A stretch of DNA of 41,161 bases, from the NCBI GenBank assembly GCA_050299695.1, contig JBNKWI010000023.1:1-41161 (forward strand). The letters run 5' to 3'. The notes beneath the pieces are model-generated. The model saw nothing but the letters and a program-made list of their open reading frames with translations, was not told where the DNA came from and did no database searches. This document shows positions 32,386-40,264 of the stretch, piece after piece. The position numbers and the translations under genes were made by a program. Positions within the stretch are counted from its first letter, which is position 1. Each line of letters starts with the position of its first letter. Source of the DNA: Ovoidimarina sp050299695 (GTDB lineage Bacteria; Pseudomonadota; Alphaproteobacteria; Rhodobacterales; Rhodobacteraceae).

Positions 32386-34185
32386 TCAGTCCGGCAGCGC
32401 GAAGACCGTCAGCTGACCGCCGAGCGCGGTGTAGTCGCTCAGCGCGGCATAGCCGCCCACGGCGCCCAGACCGTCGTTCGGGTTGGTCAGACCGGCCGCC
32501 AGACCGATCCCGGCCCAGCCGCCGACACCCGACAGGATGCCCACGTACTGCTTGCCGCCATGGCTGTAGGTCATCACGTTGCCGATGATCCCCGACGGGG
32601 TCTTGAATCGGTAGAGCTCTTCGCCCGTCTCGGCCGAAACCGCCTTCAGGTAGCCTTCGAGCGTGCCGTAGAACACGATGTCGCCCGCGGTGGCCAGAGC
32701 GCCCGACCAGACCGAGAACTGCTCGGGGATCGACCACTTGATGGTGCCCGTCTTGCCGTCCCAGGCGATGAAGTTACCCATGCCGCCATGGCTGTCGGGC
32801 GCCGGGTACATCGACAGGGTCGCGCCGACATAGGGCTGGCCGGCCGTGTAGCTGACCCGGAACGGTTCGTAGTCCATGCAGACGTGGTTGGTCGGCACGT
32901 AGAACAGTTCCGTCTCCGGCGAATAGGCCGCCGGCTGCTGGTCCTTGGAGCCGAGCGCCGCCGGGCAGATGCCGGTCGAGTTCACGTCCTCGCCGTTCTG
33001 CTCGGTGGAGTACTGCGCGATCACGTCCGGGCGCCCGTAAGTGGGCGAGTTCGGATCCATGTCGACACCGTTGGTCCAGTTCACCGCCGGGTCGTACTTC
33101 TCGGCGACGAGCAGTTCGCCCGAAACGCGGTCGAGCGTGTAGCCCAGGCCGTTCCGGTCGAAATGGGTCAGGAGCTTGCGGTTCTCGCCGTTGATCTCCT
33201 GCTCCGTCAGGATCATCTCGTTGATCCCGTCATAGTCCCACTCGTCATGCGGGGTCATCTGGTAGACCCACTTCGCCATGCCGGTATCGACATCACGCGC
33301 GAAGATGGTCATCGACCAGCGGTTGTCGCCCGGGCGCTGCGCCGGGTTCCAGGTCGAGGGGTTCCCCGAGCCGTAATACATCAGGTTCTCGTCGGCATCG
33401 TAGGAATACCAGCCCCAGGTGGTGCCGCCGCCGATCATCCACTGATCGCCTTCCCAGGTGTTCGTGCCCGAGTCGGGACCGACCGGCTTGCCGAGAACGG
33501 TGGTGTTCGCCGGATCGAGCAGCGTGTCGCTGTCCGGCCCCATCGAATAGGCGCGCCAGGCCAGAGAGCCGTCCGACATGTTGTAGGCCGTGACCGACCC
33601 GCGCACGCCGAATTCGCCGCCGGAGATCCCGACGATGACCTTGTCCTTGACCGGCAGCACGGTCGCGGTGTTGGTCTCGCCCTTGGACGGATCGCCGTTC
33701 GCCACCGACCAGATCACCTCGCCGGTATTGGCGTCGAGCGCCACGACGGTGGTGTCGGCCTGGTGCAGGAAGATCTTGCCGTCGGCATAGGCGACGCCAC
33801 GGTTCACCGTGTCGCAGCACATCACCGGAATGACGTCCGGATCCTGCTTGGGCTCGTACTTCCACTTGATCTTGCCCTCGTTGGCGAGATCGAGCGCGTA
33901 GACGATGTTCGGGAACGGCGTATGCAGGTACATCGTGTCGCCGACCACGATCGGCGAGCCCTCGTGACCGCGCAACACGCCGGTCGAGAAGGTCCAGGCG
34001 ACCTGCAGGTCACCCACGTTGTCCTTGTTGATCTGGTCGAGCTTCGAATAGCGCTGGTTCGCGTAATCGCCGGTCTGCAGAACCCACTGATCCGGATTGT
34101 CGATCTCGGCCTGAACCGAGTCGCTGGCCATTGCGCCCGTCGTGCACAGCGCCATGGCAGTCGTGATTGCGAGCAATCTCTTCAT
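32386..34185 (-). CDS. xoxF: Lanthanide-dependent methanol dehydrogenase XoxF
   Basis: Periplasmic PQQ alcohol dehydrogenase of 599 residues that oxidises methanol, passing electrons to XoxG. The signal peptide is about 1-20. The eight-bladed quinoprotein fold shows the adjacent-Cys disulfide C123-C124, metal ligand Glu191 (GGEFG), PQQ-stacking Trp257, Asn275 (GNPSTW), catalytic Asp317 and the extra Asp319 (HDEWDYDGIN). Asp319 replaces the Ala of calcium-dependent MxaF and marks a lanthanide enzyme. The spacing 191-275-317 equals that of known methanol dehydrogenases. GGGAGAG precedes the ATG. No mxaF or mxaI is in the window. Confidence 0.97.
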   Translation of the reverse strand: MKRLLAITTAMALCTTGAMASDSVQAEIDNPDQWVLQTGDYANQRYSKLDQINKDNVGDLQVAWTFSTGVLRGHEGSPIVVGDTMYLHTPFPNIVYALDLANEGKIKWKYEPKQDPDVIPVMCCDTVNRGVAYADGKIFLHQADTTVVALDANTGEVIWSVANGDPSKGETNTATVLPVKDKVIVGISGGEFGVRGSVTAYNMSDGSLAWRAYSMGPDSDTLLDPANTTVLGKPVGPDSGTNTWEGDQWMIGGGTTWGWYSYDADENLMYYGSGNPSTWNPAQRPGDNRWSMTIFARDVDTGMAKWVYQMTPHDEWDYDGINEMILTEQEINGENRKLLTHFDRNGLGYTLDRVSGELLVAEKYDPAVNWTNGVDMDPNSPTYGRPDVIAQYSTEQNGEDVNSTGICPAALGSKDQQPAAYSPETELFYVPTNHVCMDYEPFRVSYTAGQPYVGATLSMYPAPDSHGGMGNFIAWDGKTGTIKWSIPEQFSVWSGALATAGDIVFYGTLEGYLKAVSAETGEELYRFKTPSGIIGNVMTYSHGGKQYVGILSGVGGWAGIGLAAGLTNPNDGLGAVGGYAALSDYTALGGQLTVFALPD

Positions 34186-34388
34186 GCTTTTCTCTCCCTA
34201 GTCGGTGTGATGGACGCCCAGCTCTGACCGGCCTCTGCCGACATGCTCCCCTGAAACGTCCTGACCTTTCCCTTCCCGATGCCTCGTTGGCTCCGTCACC
34301 GGGTCGTCCGTGGTGATCGTCTCTCCTTCTCCCTCCTTGTGTTTCGTTGCCGGTCCGGGGCGAAGCCGTGGGGCCCTGGGCTCGCCCT
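34186..34388 (-). other. xoxF upstream region
   Basis: The 200 bases between fghA and xoxF hold no credible gene. On the minus strand they contain a purine-rich run (AAGGAGGGAGAAGGAGAGAC) and possible weak hairpins at the fghA end. I see neither the direct-repeat box of the pqqA promoter nor a clear -35/-10 pair. xoxF may have its own promoter here or be read from fghA. Confidence 0.4.
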
Positions 34389-35234
34389 CTAGTTGTGTGT
34401 ACCGTGCAAACGCTCGGCGTGCCAAGCCACATGATCGCCGGCGAAGGTCTGCACGAAGTAGTAGCTGTGGTCGTACCCCGCCTGGATCCGCACCTGCCCG
34501 GGCTGGCGCCGCCGCGCCATCGCCGCGGCCAGCGCCTCGGGCTTCAGAAGATCGAGGAACTGGTCCTTCGATCCCTGGTCCACCAGCACGTCGCCCTTCC
34601 AGCCGTTCTCCTCCATGAGGATCGAGCTGTCATGCACGCCCCAGGCCGATTCATCGTCGCCGAGATAGGCCGAAAGCTGCTTCCGCCCCCAATCCGACCG
34701 TGTCGGGTTGGCGATCGGCGCGAAGGCCGAGACCGAGCCGTAGAGATCCGGGTTTCTCAGCGCGATGGTCAGCGCCCCGTGCCCGCCCATCGAGTGCCCG
34801 GTGATGCCGTGCGCCCCGTTGACCGGGAAGTTGTCGCAGACCACCGAGCGCAGCTCGGAGACCACGTAATCGTACATCCGGTAGTGCGGCCGCCAGGGCT
34901 CGCGCGTGGCGTTCACGTAGAACCCCGCACCCTGGCCCAGGTCGTAGGCGTCGTCGTCGGCCACCCCCTCGCCCCGGGGCGAGGTGTCGGGAAACACCAC
35001 CGCGATCCCGTAATCCGCCGCATGCTCCTGGAACCCGCCCTTGGTCATGGCGTTCTCGTGGGTGCAGGTCAGGCCCGACAGGTACCAGAGCACCGGAACC
35101 GGGCCTGCCTCCGCCTGCGGCGGCAGGTAAACGGCGAAGGTCATGTCGACGCCGCAGGTATTCGACGGGTGCTTGCACACCTTCTGCACGCCGTCGAAAC
35201 AGCGGTTCTCCGATATGACCTCGATCTCGCTCAT
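34389..35234 (-). CDS. fghA: S-formylglutathione hydrolase
   Basis: Serine hydrolase of 281 residues (esterase D family) that splits S-formylglutathione to formate and glutathione. The oxyanion-hole region reads VLWYLSGLTCTHENAMTKGG, and the nucleophile elbow GHSMGGHGAL places the catalytic Ser at 148. A late Asp (VDQGSKDQF) and His (YDHSYYF) complete the triad. Its ATG shares a base with the frmA stop (TGATG), so it is coupled to the dehydrogenase that makes its substrate. The long open frame upstream is a shadow of frmA. Confidence 0.97.
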   Translation of the reverse strand: MSEIEVISENRCFDGVQKVCKHPSNTCGVDMTFAVYLPPQAEAGPVPVLWYLSGLTCTHENAMTKGGFQEHAADYGIAVVFPDTSPRGEGVADDDAYDLGQGAGFYVNATREPWRPHYRMYDYVVSELRSVVCDNFPVNGAHGITGHSMGGHGALTIALRNPDLYGSVSAFAPIANPTRSDWGRKQLSAYLGDDESAWGVHDSSILMEENGWKGDVLVDQGSKDQFLDLLKPEALAAAMARRRQPGQVRIQAGYDHSYYFVQTFAGDHVAWHAERLHGTHN

Positions 35235-36361
35235 CAGTAGGTGACCACGGCCCGGATCGACTCGCCCGCATGCATCAGGTCGAAGCCCTTGTTGATCTCG
35301 TCGAGCGACAGTGTGTGGGTGATCATCGGGTCGATCTCGATCTTCCCGTCCATGTACCAGTCCACGATCTTCGGCACGTCGGTCCGGCCCCGCGCCCCGC
35401 CGAAGGCGGTGCCCTTCCAGACCCGGCCCGTCACCAGCTGGAACGGCCGCGTGGAAATCTCCGCGCCGGCCGGCGCCACGCCGATGATCACGCTCACGCC
35501 CCAGCCACGATGGGTGCATTCCAGCGCGTCGCGCATCACCTTCACGTTGCCGGTGCAGTCGAACGAGTAGTCCGCCCCGCCGATCTGGTCGAACGGCGTC
35601 TTGGTGATGTTGACGATCTCCTGGACGACGTTCTCCACGTCCTTGGGGTTCACGAAATGGGTCATCCCGAACCGCTCGGCCATCGGCTTCTTCGCCGGGT
35701 TCAGGTCGACGCCGATGATCTTGTCGGCCCCCGCGAGACGCAGGCCCTGGATCACGTTCAGGCCGATACCGCCCAGGCCGAACACCACCGCCGAGGCGCC
35801 GATCTCCACCTTCGCGGTATTGATCACCGCGCCGATGCCGGTCGTCACGCCGCAGCCGATGTAGCAGATCTTGTCGAACGGCGCGTCCTCGCGGACCTTC
35901 GCCACCGCGATCTCCGGCAGAACCGTGTAGTTCGAGAAGGTCGAGCAGCCCATGTAGTGCAGGATCGGGTCGCCATCGAGGGTCGAGAACCGCGAGGTCC
36001 CGTCCGGCATCAGGCCCTGACCCTGGGTGGCCCGGATCGAGGTGCAAAGGTTGGTCTTCCGGCTCAGGCAGGACGGGCAGGTCCGGCATTCCGGCGTGTA
36101 GAGCGGGATCACGTGATCGCCCGGCTTGACGCTCGTCACGCCCGCGCCGACCTCGACGACGACGCCCGCGCCCTCATGACCCAAAATCGCCGGAAACAGC
36201 CCCTCCGGGTCCGCCCCCGACAGCGTGAACTCGTCCGTGTGGCAGATCCCCGTGGCCTTGATCTCGACCAGAACTTCCCCGGCCTTCGGGCCGGCAAGCT
36301 CCACTTCCATGACCTCAAGCGGCTTTCCAGCCGAAACCGCAACAGCTGCGCGCGTCCGCAT
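35234..36361 (-). CDS. frmA: S-(hydroxymethyl)glutathione dehydrogenase (class III alcohol dehydrogenase)
   Basis: NAD-dependent zinc enzyme of 375 residues that oxidises S-hydroxymethylglutathione, formed from formaldehyde and glutathione; called FlhA in Paracoccus and AdhI in Rhodobacter. Catalytic zinc ligands are in GICHTDEFT and GHEGAGVV, and structural zinc ligands in CRTCPSCLSRKTNLC. The nucleotide-binding loop is VFGLGGIGLNVIQG. The start MRTRAAVAVSAGKPLEVMEV at 36361 follows GGGAGGG; the upstream extension lacks homology. It begins the minus-strand run frmA-fghA-xoxFGJ and diverges from the gene at 36517. Confidence 0.97.
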   Translation of the reverse strand: MRTRAAVAVSAGKPLEVMEVELAGPKAGEVLVEIKATGICHTDEFTLSGADPEGLFPAILGHEGAGVVVEVGAGVTSVKPGDHVIPLYTPECRTCPSCLSRKTNLCTSIRATQGQGLMPDGTSRFSTLDGDPILHYMGCSTFSNYTVLPEIAVAKVREDAPFDKICYIGCGVTTGIGAVINTAKVEIGASAVVFGLGGIGLNVIQGLRLAGADKIIGVDLNPAKKPMAERFGMTHFVNPKDVENVVQEIVNITKTPFDQIGGADYSFDCTGNVKVMRDALECTHRGWGVSVIIGVAPAGAEISTRPFQLVTGRVWKGTAFGGARGRTDVPKIVDWYMDGKIEIDPMITHTLSLDEINKGFDLMHAGESIRAVVTY

Positions 36362-36516
36362 ATTCCCTCCCGTATCCGCCTGACTCGCAGGCTTCTTGTT
36401 GCAAAAATCGTAGTCGCCGCCTCTCGCGACCGGCAATCGAGACCTTGGTTGGTATTCGCACCCGTAGACCCGGACGGCGGGTCAGGGATAAGGTTGTTTA
36501 GGGAGGCATTTCAACG

Positions 36517-37131
36517 ATGAAGCGACACGCGGTGCTGGCGGCGACCCTCGCCGCGCTTTCTTTTCCGGGCGCGATCCGGGCGGCGGATTTCGCCGATCCG
36601 TCCTGGCCCTGCGTCCAGCGCAAGGTCGAGCGGCTCTCGGTCGGGCTGATGTGGCCCGCGCAGATTCCGCAGGAAAAACTGACAGGTGAGCTCGCCAAGG
36701 ACGCCAGCGACCTCGCCCAGCGTTTCGCGCTTCGGAAACTCACGCTCGAGGAAGTCCGCCCCGCGATGGACGCCTTCGTCGAGAAGCACGGGCGCGACCC
36801 GGCGCTGCTCGGCCAGGTGTTCCAGGAGAGCTTCGACCGCCTCGCCCGCACCCGGCGCGCGATCATGAAGGGCATCGGCGAATATTCGCTCTCTCAGATC
36901 GCGCTCGCCGACCGGATCGAGAAAGCTCGCGACGAGATGGACACGCTGATGGCCGCCGACGACCCCGATTACGACCGGGTCGACGCGCTCGAGGAGCAGC
37001 TTGACTGGGACGAGCGGATCTACAACGAGCGCCGCCAGTCGCTCACTTATGTCTGCGAAACCCCGGTGCTCCTCGAAAAGCGCCTCTACGGGATCGCGCA
37101 GATGCTGCAATCCGCGTCCGAGGGCGGCTGA
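36517..37131 (+). CDS. Exported helical protein of the C1 island, unknown function
   Basis: A 204-residue protein with a signal peptide (about 1-22). The mature part starts ADFADPSWPCVQRKVERLSV and is rich in charged helices, with a second Cys near the end (LTYVCETPVLLEK). The two Cys may form a disulfide joining the ends of a helical bundle. I recall similar proteins next to formaldehyde and methanol oxidation genes in Rhodobacteraceae, without known function. It diverges from frmA, with GGGAGG before the ATG. Confidence 0.82.
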   Translation: MKRHAVLAATLAALSFPGAIRAADFADPSWPCVQRKVERLSVGLMWPAQIPQEKLTGELAKDASDLAQRFALRKLTLEEVRPAMDAFVEKHGRDPALLGQVFQESFDRLARTRRAIMKGIGEYSLSQIALADRIEKARDEMDTLMAADDPDYDRVDALEEQLDWDERIYNERRQSLTYVCETPVLLEKRLYGIAQMLQSASEGG

Positions 37132-37199
37132 GCCGCCCGCGCCGCGCCCGGGATCGTTCCGCGCAAGCCTGTTGGTCCAGCCGGACCCGGCATCGCCCG

Positions 37200-37221
37200 G
37201 TGTACGGGTTGTGTACAGGTT
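37200..37221. repeat. 11-bp tandem repeat array, 2 units
   Basis: GTGTACGGGTT (37200-37210) and GTGTACAGGTT (37211-37221) stand head to tail and are followed by GTGC. It lies between the converging ends of the exported-protein gene and the metallohydrolase gene. A three-unit array follows at 37290. Confidence 0.85.
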
Positions 37222-37289
37222 GTGCAGGGCGCCTTCGCAGGTCGGGCCGGGCCGGAGCCCGCGATTCCGGCCGGAATCCGAGTCACGCG

Positions 37290-37322
37290 GTGTACAGGTT
37301 GTGTACGGGTTGTGTACAGGTT
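37290..37322. repeat. 11-bp tandem repeat array, 3 units
   Basis: GTGTACAGGTT, GTGTACGGGTT and GTGTACAGGTT stand head to tail at 37290, 37301 and 37312, followed again by GTGC. The 11-base period is close to one DNA turn, so each unit presents the same face. Confidence 0.85.
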
Positions 37323-37326
37323 GTGC

Positions 37327-37343
37327 GCCCCGGAGTCCGGGGC
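37327..37343 (-). terminator. Hairpin after the metallohydrolase gene
   Basis: The near-palindrome GCCCCGGAGTCCGGGGC abuts the stop codon of the minus-strand metallohydrolase gene. It forms a strong hairpin but has no T-run, so termination is uncertain. Confidence 0.45.
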
Positions 37344-38348
37344 TCACTCCCACTCCAGTTCGGTATAGGCGACCGTGGCATTGCGCGGGTTGTAGGCCTC
37401 GAACAGCGCCCAGTTTCCCGCTTCGCTTCGCGCCACGCTCTCCGCCGCTTCGCCGATCCGGAGCCCCTCGTCGAGCGCCGCCCTCGTGTCCTTCTCGAGC
37501 ACCGCGAGATAGCGATCGAGCGGCGCAACCCCTTGCGGCCATTGGAGAATTACTTGCCCATGCCCGGGCACGACCCGCGCGAAACGCGCGTCTTCCAGCG
37601 CCTCCAGCACCGCCTCCCAACCGAGGAGAGAGCCGTCGAGCGCCGGGGTATGCCGGTCGAACACCAGATCGCCGGCAAAGAGCGTGCCCGTCACCCGGTC
37701 CTCCACCGTCAGATCGGTCGGCGTATGCGCCGTGGGCCAGGCCCGAAGCGCAAGGCTCCGCCCGCCCAGGTCGATTTCTATCATTGTTTCAACAGGTTGT
37801 ACCGGCCCCGGCGCAACCGTCCCAAAGAACTTCTCCGGCCCCACCGCCGCCCCGACCCCCTCGAGATAGTTCTCCACCCGGTCCGCCAGCGCCCGCTCGA
37901 GCCCGTGATGCCCGACCACGACCGCCCCCGCCTCGGCAAACACCCCGGCGCCGAACACATGGTCGGGATGCATATGGGTCAGGATCACATGGCTCACCGG
38001 CAGATCCGTCCGCGCCCGGATCGCCCGCCAGACCGCCTCCCCCACCCAGCGCGCCCCGCCCGTGTCGATCACCGCGACCGAGGCGTCGCCGATGACGAAC
38101 CCGATATTCGACACGTCGCCGCCATTCTGCGGATCGGGCTCGGCGATGACGCCCTGGTGGACGAACACACCGGGCGCGACTTCCTCGAACGGCAGCGCGG
38201 GACCGGCGGGCCGGCAAAACGCCTTATTGTCAGATGGTTGCTCGGCGAGCAGCGCGGCGCACACTTCCGCGCTCGCCGCTTCGTAGCCCGGCAGCAGCAT
38301 ATCCCGGCACAGCGCGCCGAGGCATAGCGACATGACCGCCTCGAACAT
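37344..38348 (-). CDS. Quinoprotein relay system zinc metallohydrolase (type 2)
   Basis: Metallo-beta-lactamase-fold protein of 334 residues, of the SoxH-related group found with PQQ dehydrogenases (TIGR04559 type). The metal motif THMHPDH is at 124-130, with further ligands in AHTPTD, FAGDLVFD and VPGHG. The N-terminus MFEAVMSLCLGALCRDMLLP is a weakly hydrophobic export-type leader with a Cys pair, as in that family. It diverges from the SoxYZ-like carrier gene; the two are proposed to work together, perhaps releasing a product from the carrier. The reaction is unknown. Confidence 0.88.
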   Translation of the reverse strand: MFEAVMSLCLGALCRDMLLPGYEAASAEVCAALLAEQPSDNKAFCRPAGPALPFEEVAPGVFVHQGVIAEPDPQNGGDVSNIGFVIGDASVAVIDTGGARWVGEAVWRAIRARTDLPVSHVILTHMHPDHVFGAGVFAEAGAVVVGHHGLERALADRVENYLEGVGAAVGPEKFFGTVAPGPVQPVETMIEIDLGGRSLALRAWPTAHTPTDLTVEDRVTGTLFAGDLVFDRHTPALDGSLLGWEAVLEALEDARFARVVPGHGQVILQWPQGVAPLDRYLAVLEKDTRAALDEGLRIGEAAESVARSEAGNWALFEAYNPRNATVAYTELEWE

Positions 38349-38382
38349 GGCCTTTCCTCCCCGGGCACAGCATCGGGCGCAA

Positions 38383-38460
38383 CGCAGACGTGATCCACAC
38401 CGACCTATGGCTTCCTGTCACTCTGCCGCATTTCATGCGATAGATCGGGTCACGTCTGCG
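38383..38460. promoter_or_regulatory. Inverted-repeat pair in the divergent promoter
   Basis: CGCAGACGTGATCC (38383-38396) and GGGTCACGTCTGCG (38447-38460) are inverted copies matching at 13 of 14 positions, with centres 64 bases apart, about six helical turns. They flank the intergenic region of the metallohydrolase and SoxYZ-like genes. This suggests two sites for one regulator controlling both genes, perhaps with looping. Confidence 0.5.
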
Positions 38461-38479
38461 TCATGGAGGAGGCGGCGCG

Positions 38480-39277
38480 ATGAGGAACATCTTTGCGGCT
38501 GCGGCGCTGCTTGCGCTGGTGGACGGTGCCGCACAGGCGCAGGACAACCCGCTGGTCGACGGGGAGACCTGGCCCGACCTGCGCTACAACCTGTTCGGCG
38601 AGACGGAAATCTCCGACGGCGCCGGCCTGATCTCGATCGAGGCGCCCTACCGCGCCCATGACGCCGCGACGGTGCCGATCGAGATCCGTCAGATCGACCC
38701 GACCCAGCGGATCGAGAAGGCCGCGCTGGTGATCGACGAGAACCCCGCGCCCCTAGCGGCGGATTTCACCTTCGGGCCCGGGATGGACCCGCTGGACATG
38801 GAGGTGAGGGTCCGGGTGAACCAGTACTCGAACGTCCGGGTGATCGCCGAAACCGACGAGGGCGCCTTTATGGCCGGCCGCTTCGTGAAGGCCTCGGGCG
38901 GCTGCTCGGCACCGGCGACGAAGGATCCGGAGCTGGCGCTCAAGACCATGGGCGAGATGCGGCTGAAGCTGTTCGAGCCCGAGCCGCCGATCTCGACGCC
39001 GCGGCGCGAGGCGCAGATCATGATCCGGCACCCGAACTATTCCGGGCTCCAGCGCGACCAGATCACGCATCTCTTCATCGACGCGCATTTCATCGACCGG
39101 CTGGAGATCTGGCAGGGCGAGGCGCTCCTGTGGAGCATGGAGGGCGGGATCTCGATCAGCGAGAACCCGGTGTTCCGCTTCAGCTACAACGATGACGGGT
39201 CGCCGACGTTCCGGGTGTTGGCGGAGGATACCGAGGGCAACCGGTGGGAGCAGGTGTTGCCGAAGGCGGCCGGGTAG
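38480..39277 (+). CDS. Quinoprotein dehydrogenase-associated SoxYZ-like carrier
   Basis: Periplasmic protein of 265 residues that joins a SoxY-like and a SoxZ-like domain (TIGR04557 type). The signal peptide is about 1-21. The SoxY-like half ends in KASGGC142SAPA, matching the GGC carrier motif on which SoxY holds sulfur intermediates, but here inside the chain. The SoxZ-like half begins near MRLKLFEPEPPISTPRREAQ and IMIRHPNYSGLQ. What Cys142 carries in a methanol-oxidising setting is unknown. It diverges from the metallohydrolase gene with an inverted-repeat pair between. Confidence 0.9.
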   Translation: MRNIFAAAALLALVDGAAQAQDNPLVDGETWPDLRYNLFGETEISDGAGLISIEAPYRAHDAATVPIEIRQIDPTQRIEKAALVIDENPAPLAADFTFGPGMDPLDMEVRVRVNQYSNVRVIAETDEGAFMAGRFVKASGGCSAPATKDPELALKTMGEMRLKLFEPEPPISTPRREAQIMIRHPNYSGLQRDQITHLFIDAHFIDRLEIWQGEALLWSMEGGISISENPVFRFSYNDDGSPTFRVLAEDTEGNRWEQVLPKAAG

Positions 39278-39381
39278 ACCGAGCGGCGCCCATCACAGAC
39301 GACGATCTATTGCGTCGCGACGAAGCAACGCGCTAACAATGATCGTTGGTGTGGATATAGCAGCGTAGCATTGCGACCCCG

Positions 39382-39894
39382 GTGAAGAACGGCAAGACCT
39401 ACTGGCGGATCCTGGCGGGTGGTACCGCGACCCTGTTCGTTCTCAATTGTATCGTCGTCTATCGGGACGTTTCGAGATTTCCGGATGTGGATGCAGCGCG
39501 TGTCAGGGACCTGATCGAGAAAGGCCAACTTCTACATTGCGACCCGCATGATGGCCGCACTTCATCGCACGGTCTCGACCTTGCGGGAAAGTCGCTTCGC
39601 CAACGTCAGGATGAATGTTTCTCGAAGGCAGGCGTAGATACTCAGGTCCTCTTCAGGTCATCGGAAACGCCGGAAACGGATCGCATTGCGTTCCATTTGA
39701 GTTGCCAACTACCCGGATTTTCAATGCGCATCTTGATCGATCTTGGAAGAACCGGGGGCGATGCTGATTGCACCTATTCGTTGGGCGAAACTCTGGACCA
39801 AATACCTTCTATTGACGAAAGTGTTGGCCCTTTCGAAGTCGGTGGGCCGATCGCGCGCATTCTGACGCGGCTGGCAGACGGCCACTATTTCTGA
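39382..39894 (+). CDS. Hypothetical single-pass membrane protein
   Basis: A possible 170-residue protein starting at GTG 39382. One hydrophobic segment at about 8-26 (WRILAGGTATLFVLNCIVVY) is followed by an outside domain with four Cys (in HCDPHDG, DECFSK, LSCQLPG and DADCTYS), a pattern fit for two disulfides. I recognise no family. Base composition is visibly more AT-rich than the neighbours, which hints at transfer. The ribosome-binding site is weak, so the start is uncertain. Confidence 0.6.
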   Translation: MKNGKTYWRILAGGTATLFVLNCIVVYRDVSRFPDVDAARVRDLIEKGQLLHCDPHDGRTSSHGLDLAGKSLRQRQDECFSKAGVDTQVLFRSSETPETDRIAFHLSCQLPGFSMRILIDLGRTGGDADCTYSLGETLDQIPSIDESVGPFEVGGPIARILTRLADGHYF

Positions 39895-39913
39895 CGGCCA
39901 GCGCCGTGGGACT

Positions 39914-40264
39914 TCAGAAACACAATATCTCCGCCTCGGCCTGGGCGCGCTTGAGATCGGCGACGATGGCATTCGCCGCTGCGGAGCTGTTGAAGATCGC
40001 CATGCGTTCGCCGCCGGTCTGACGGAGCGACATGACGGTCTCGGCCTCGACATAACGGTCGTAGGGCAGGAGCGTGGCGATTGTGTCGATCGAGCAGGAG
40101 CATTTCTCGAGCACGTCCCGGCCCTGCCCGTTCACGGCCATGCAGCCGAAGACATAGTCGGCGCGCGCGTCGGTCGGGTAATCGTTGAGCCTGTCGGCCA
40201 CCGATTGCGCTGTGGCCGGGAGCGCCGAGGCAACGAGCAGGATCAGCGCGGCGGCGCGCATCAC
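39914..40264 (-). CDS. Small exported Cys-rich protein of the quinoprotein island
   Basis: A 116-residue protein with a signal peptide (about 1-19). The mature part is helical with Cys in FGCMAVNG, the pair KCSCSIDTIATLLPYDRYVE and the C-terminal ILCF, enough for two disulfides. I recall similar small proteins in methylotrophic gene clusters; the function is unknown. It overlaps the stop of the gene upstream (40261), so the two are co-translated. Confidence 0.75.
   Translation of the reverse strand: MMRAAALILLVASALPATAQSVADRLNDYPTDARADYVFGCMAVNGQGRDVLEKCSCSIDTIATLLPYDRYVEAETVMSLRQTGGERMAIFNSSAAANAIVADLKRAQAEAEILCF

Noticed and set aside
32218..34227. Plus-strand 669-codon open frame opposite xoxF
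   Set aside because: xoxF is certain from its active-site residues; the opposite frame is a shadow.
34198..34425. Small minus-strand open frame of 75 codons before xoxF
   Set aside because: Residue composition is rich in Arg/Gly/Glu, it overlaps the end of fghA, and it has no recognisable features.
37200..37322. CRISPR array or plasmid origin iterons
   Set aside because: The 11-base units are contiguous without spacers, and there is no rep or cas gene nearby.
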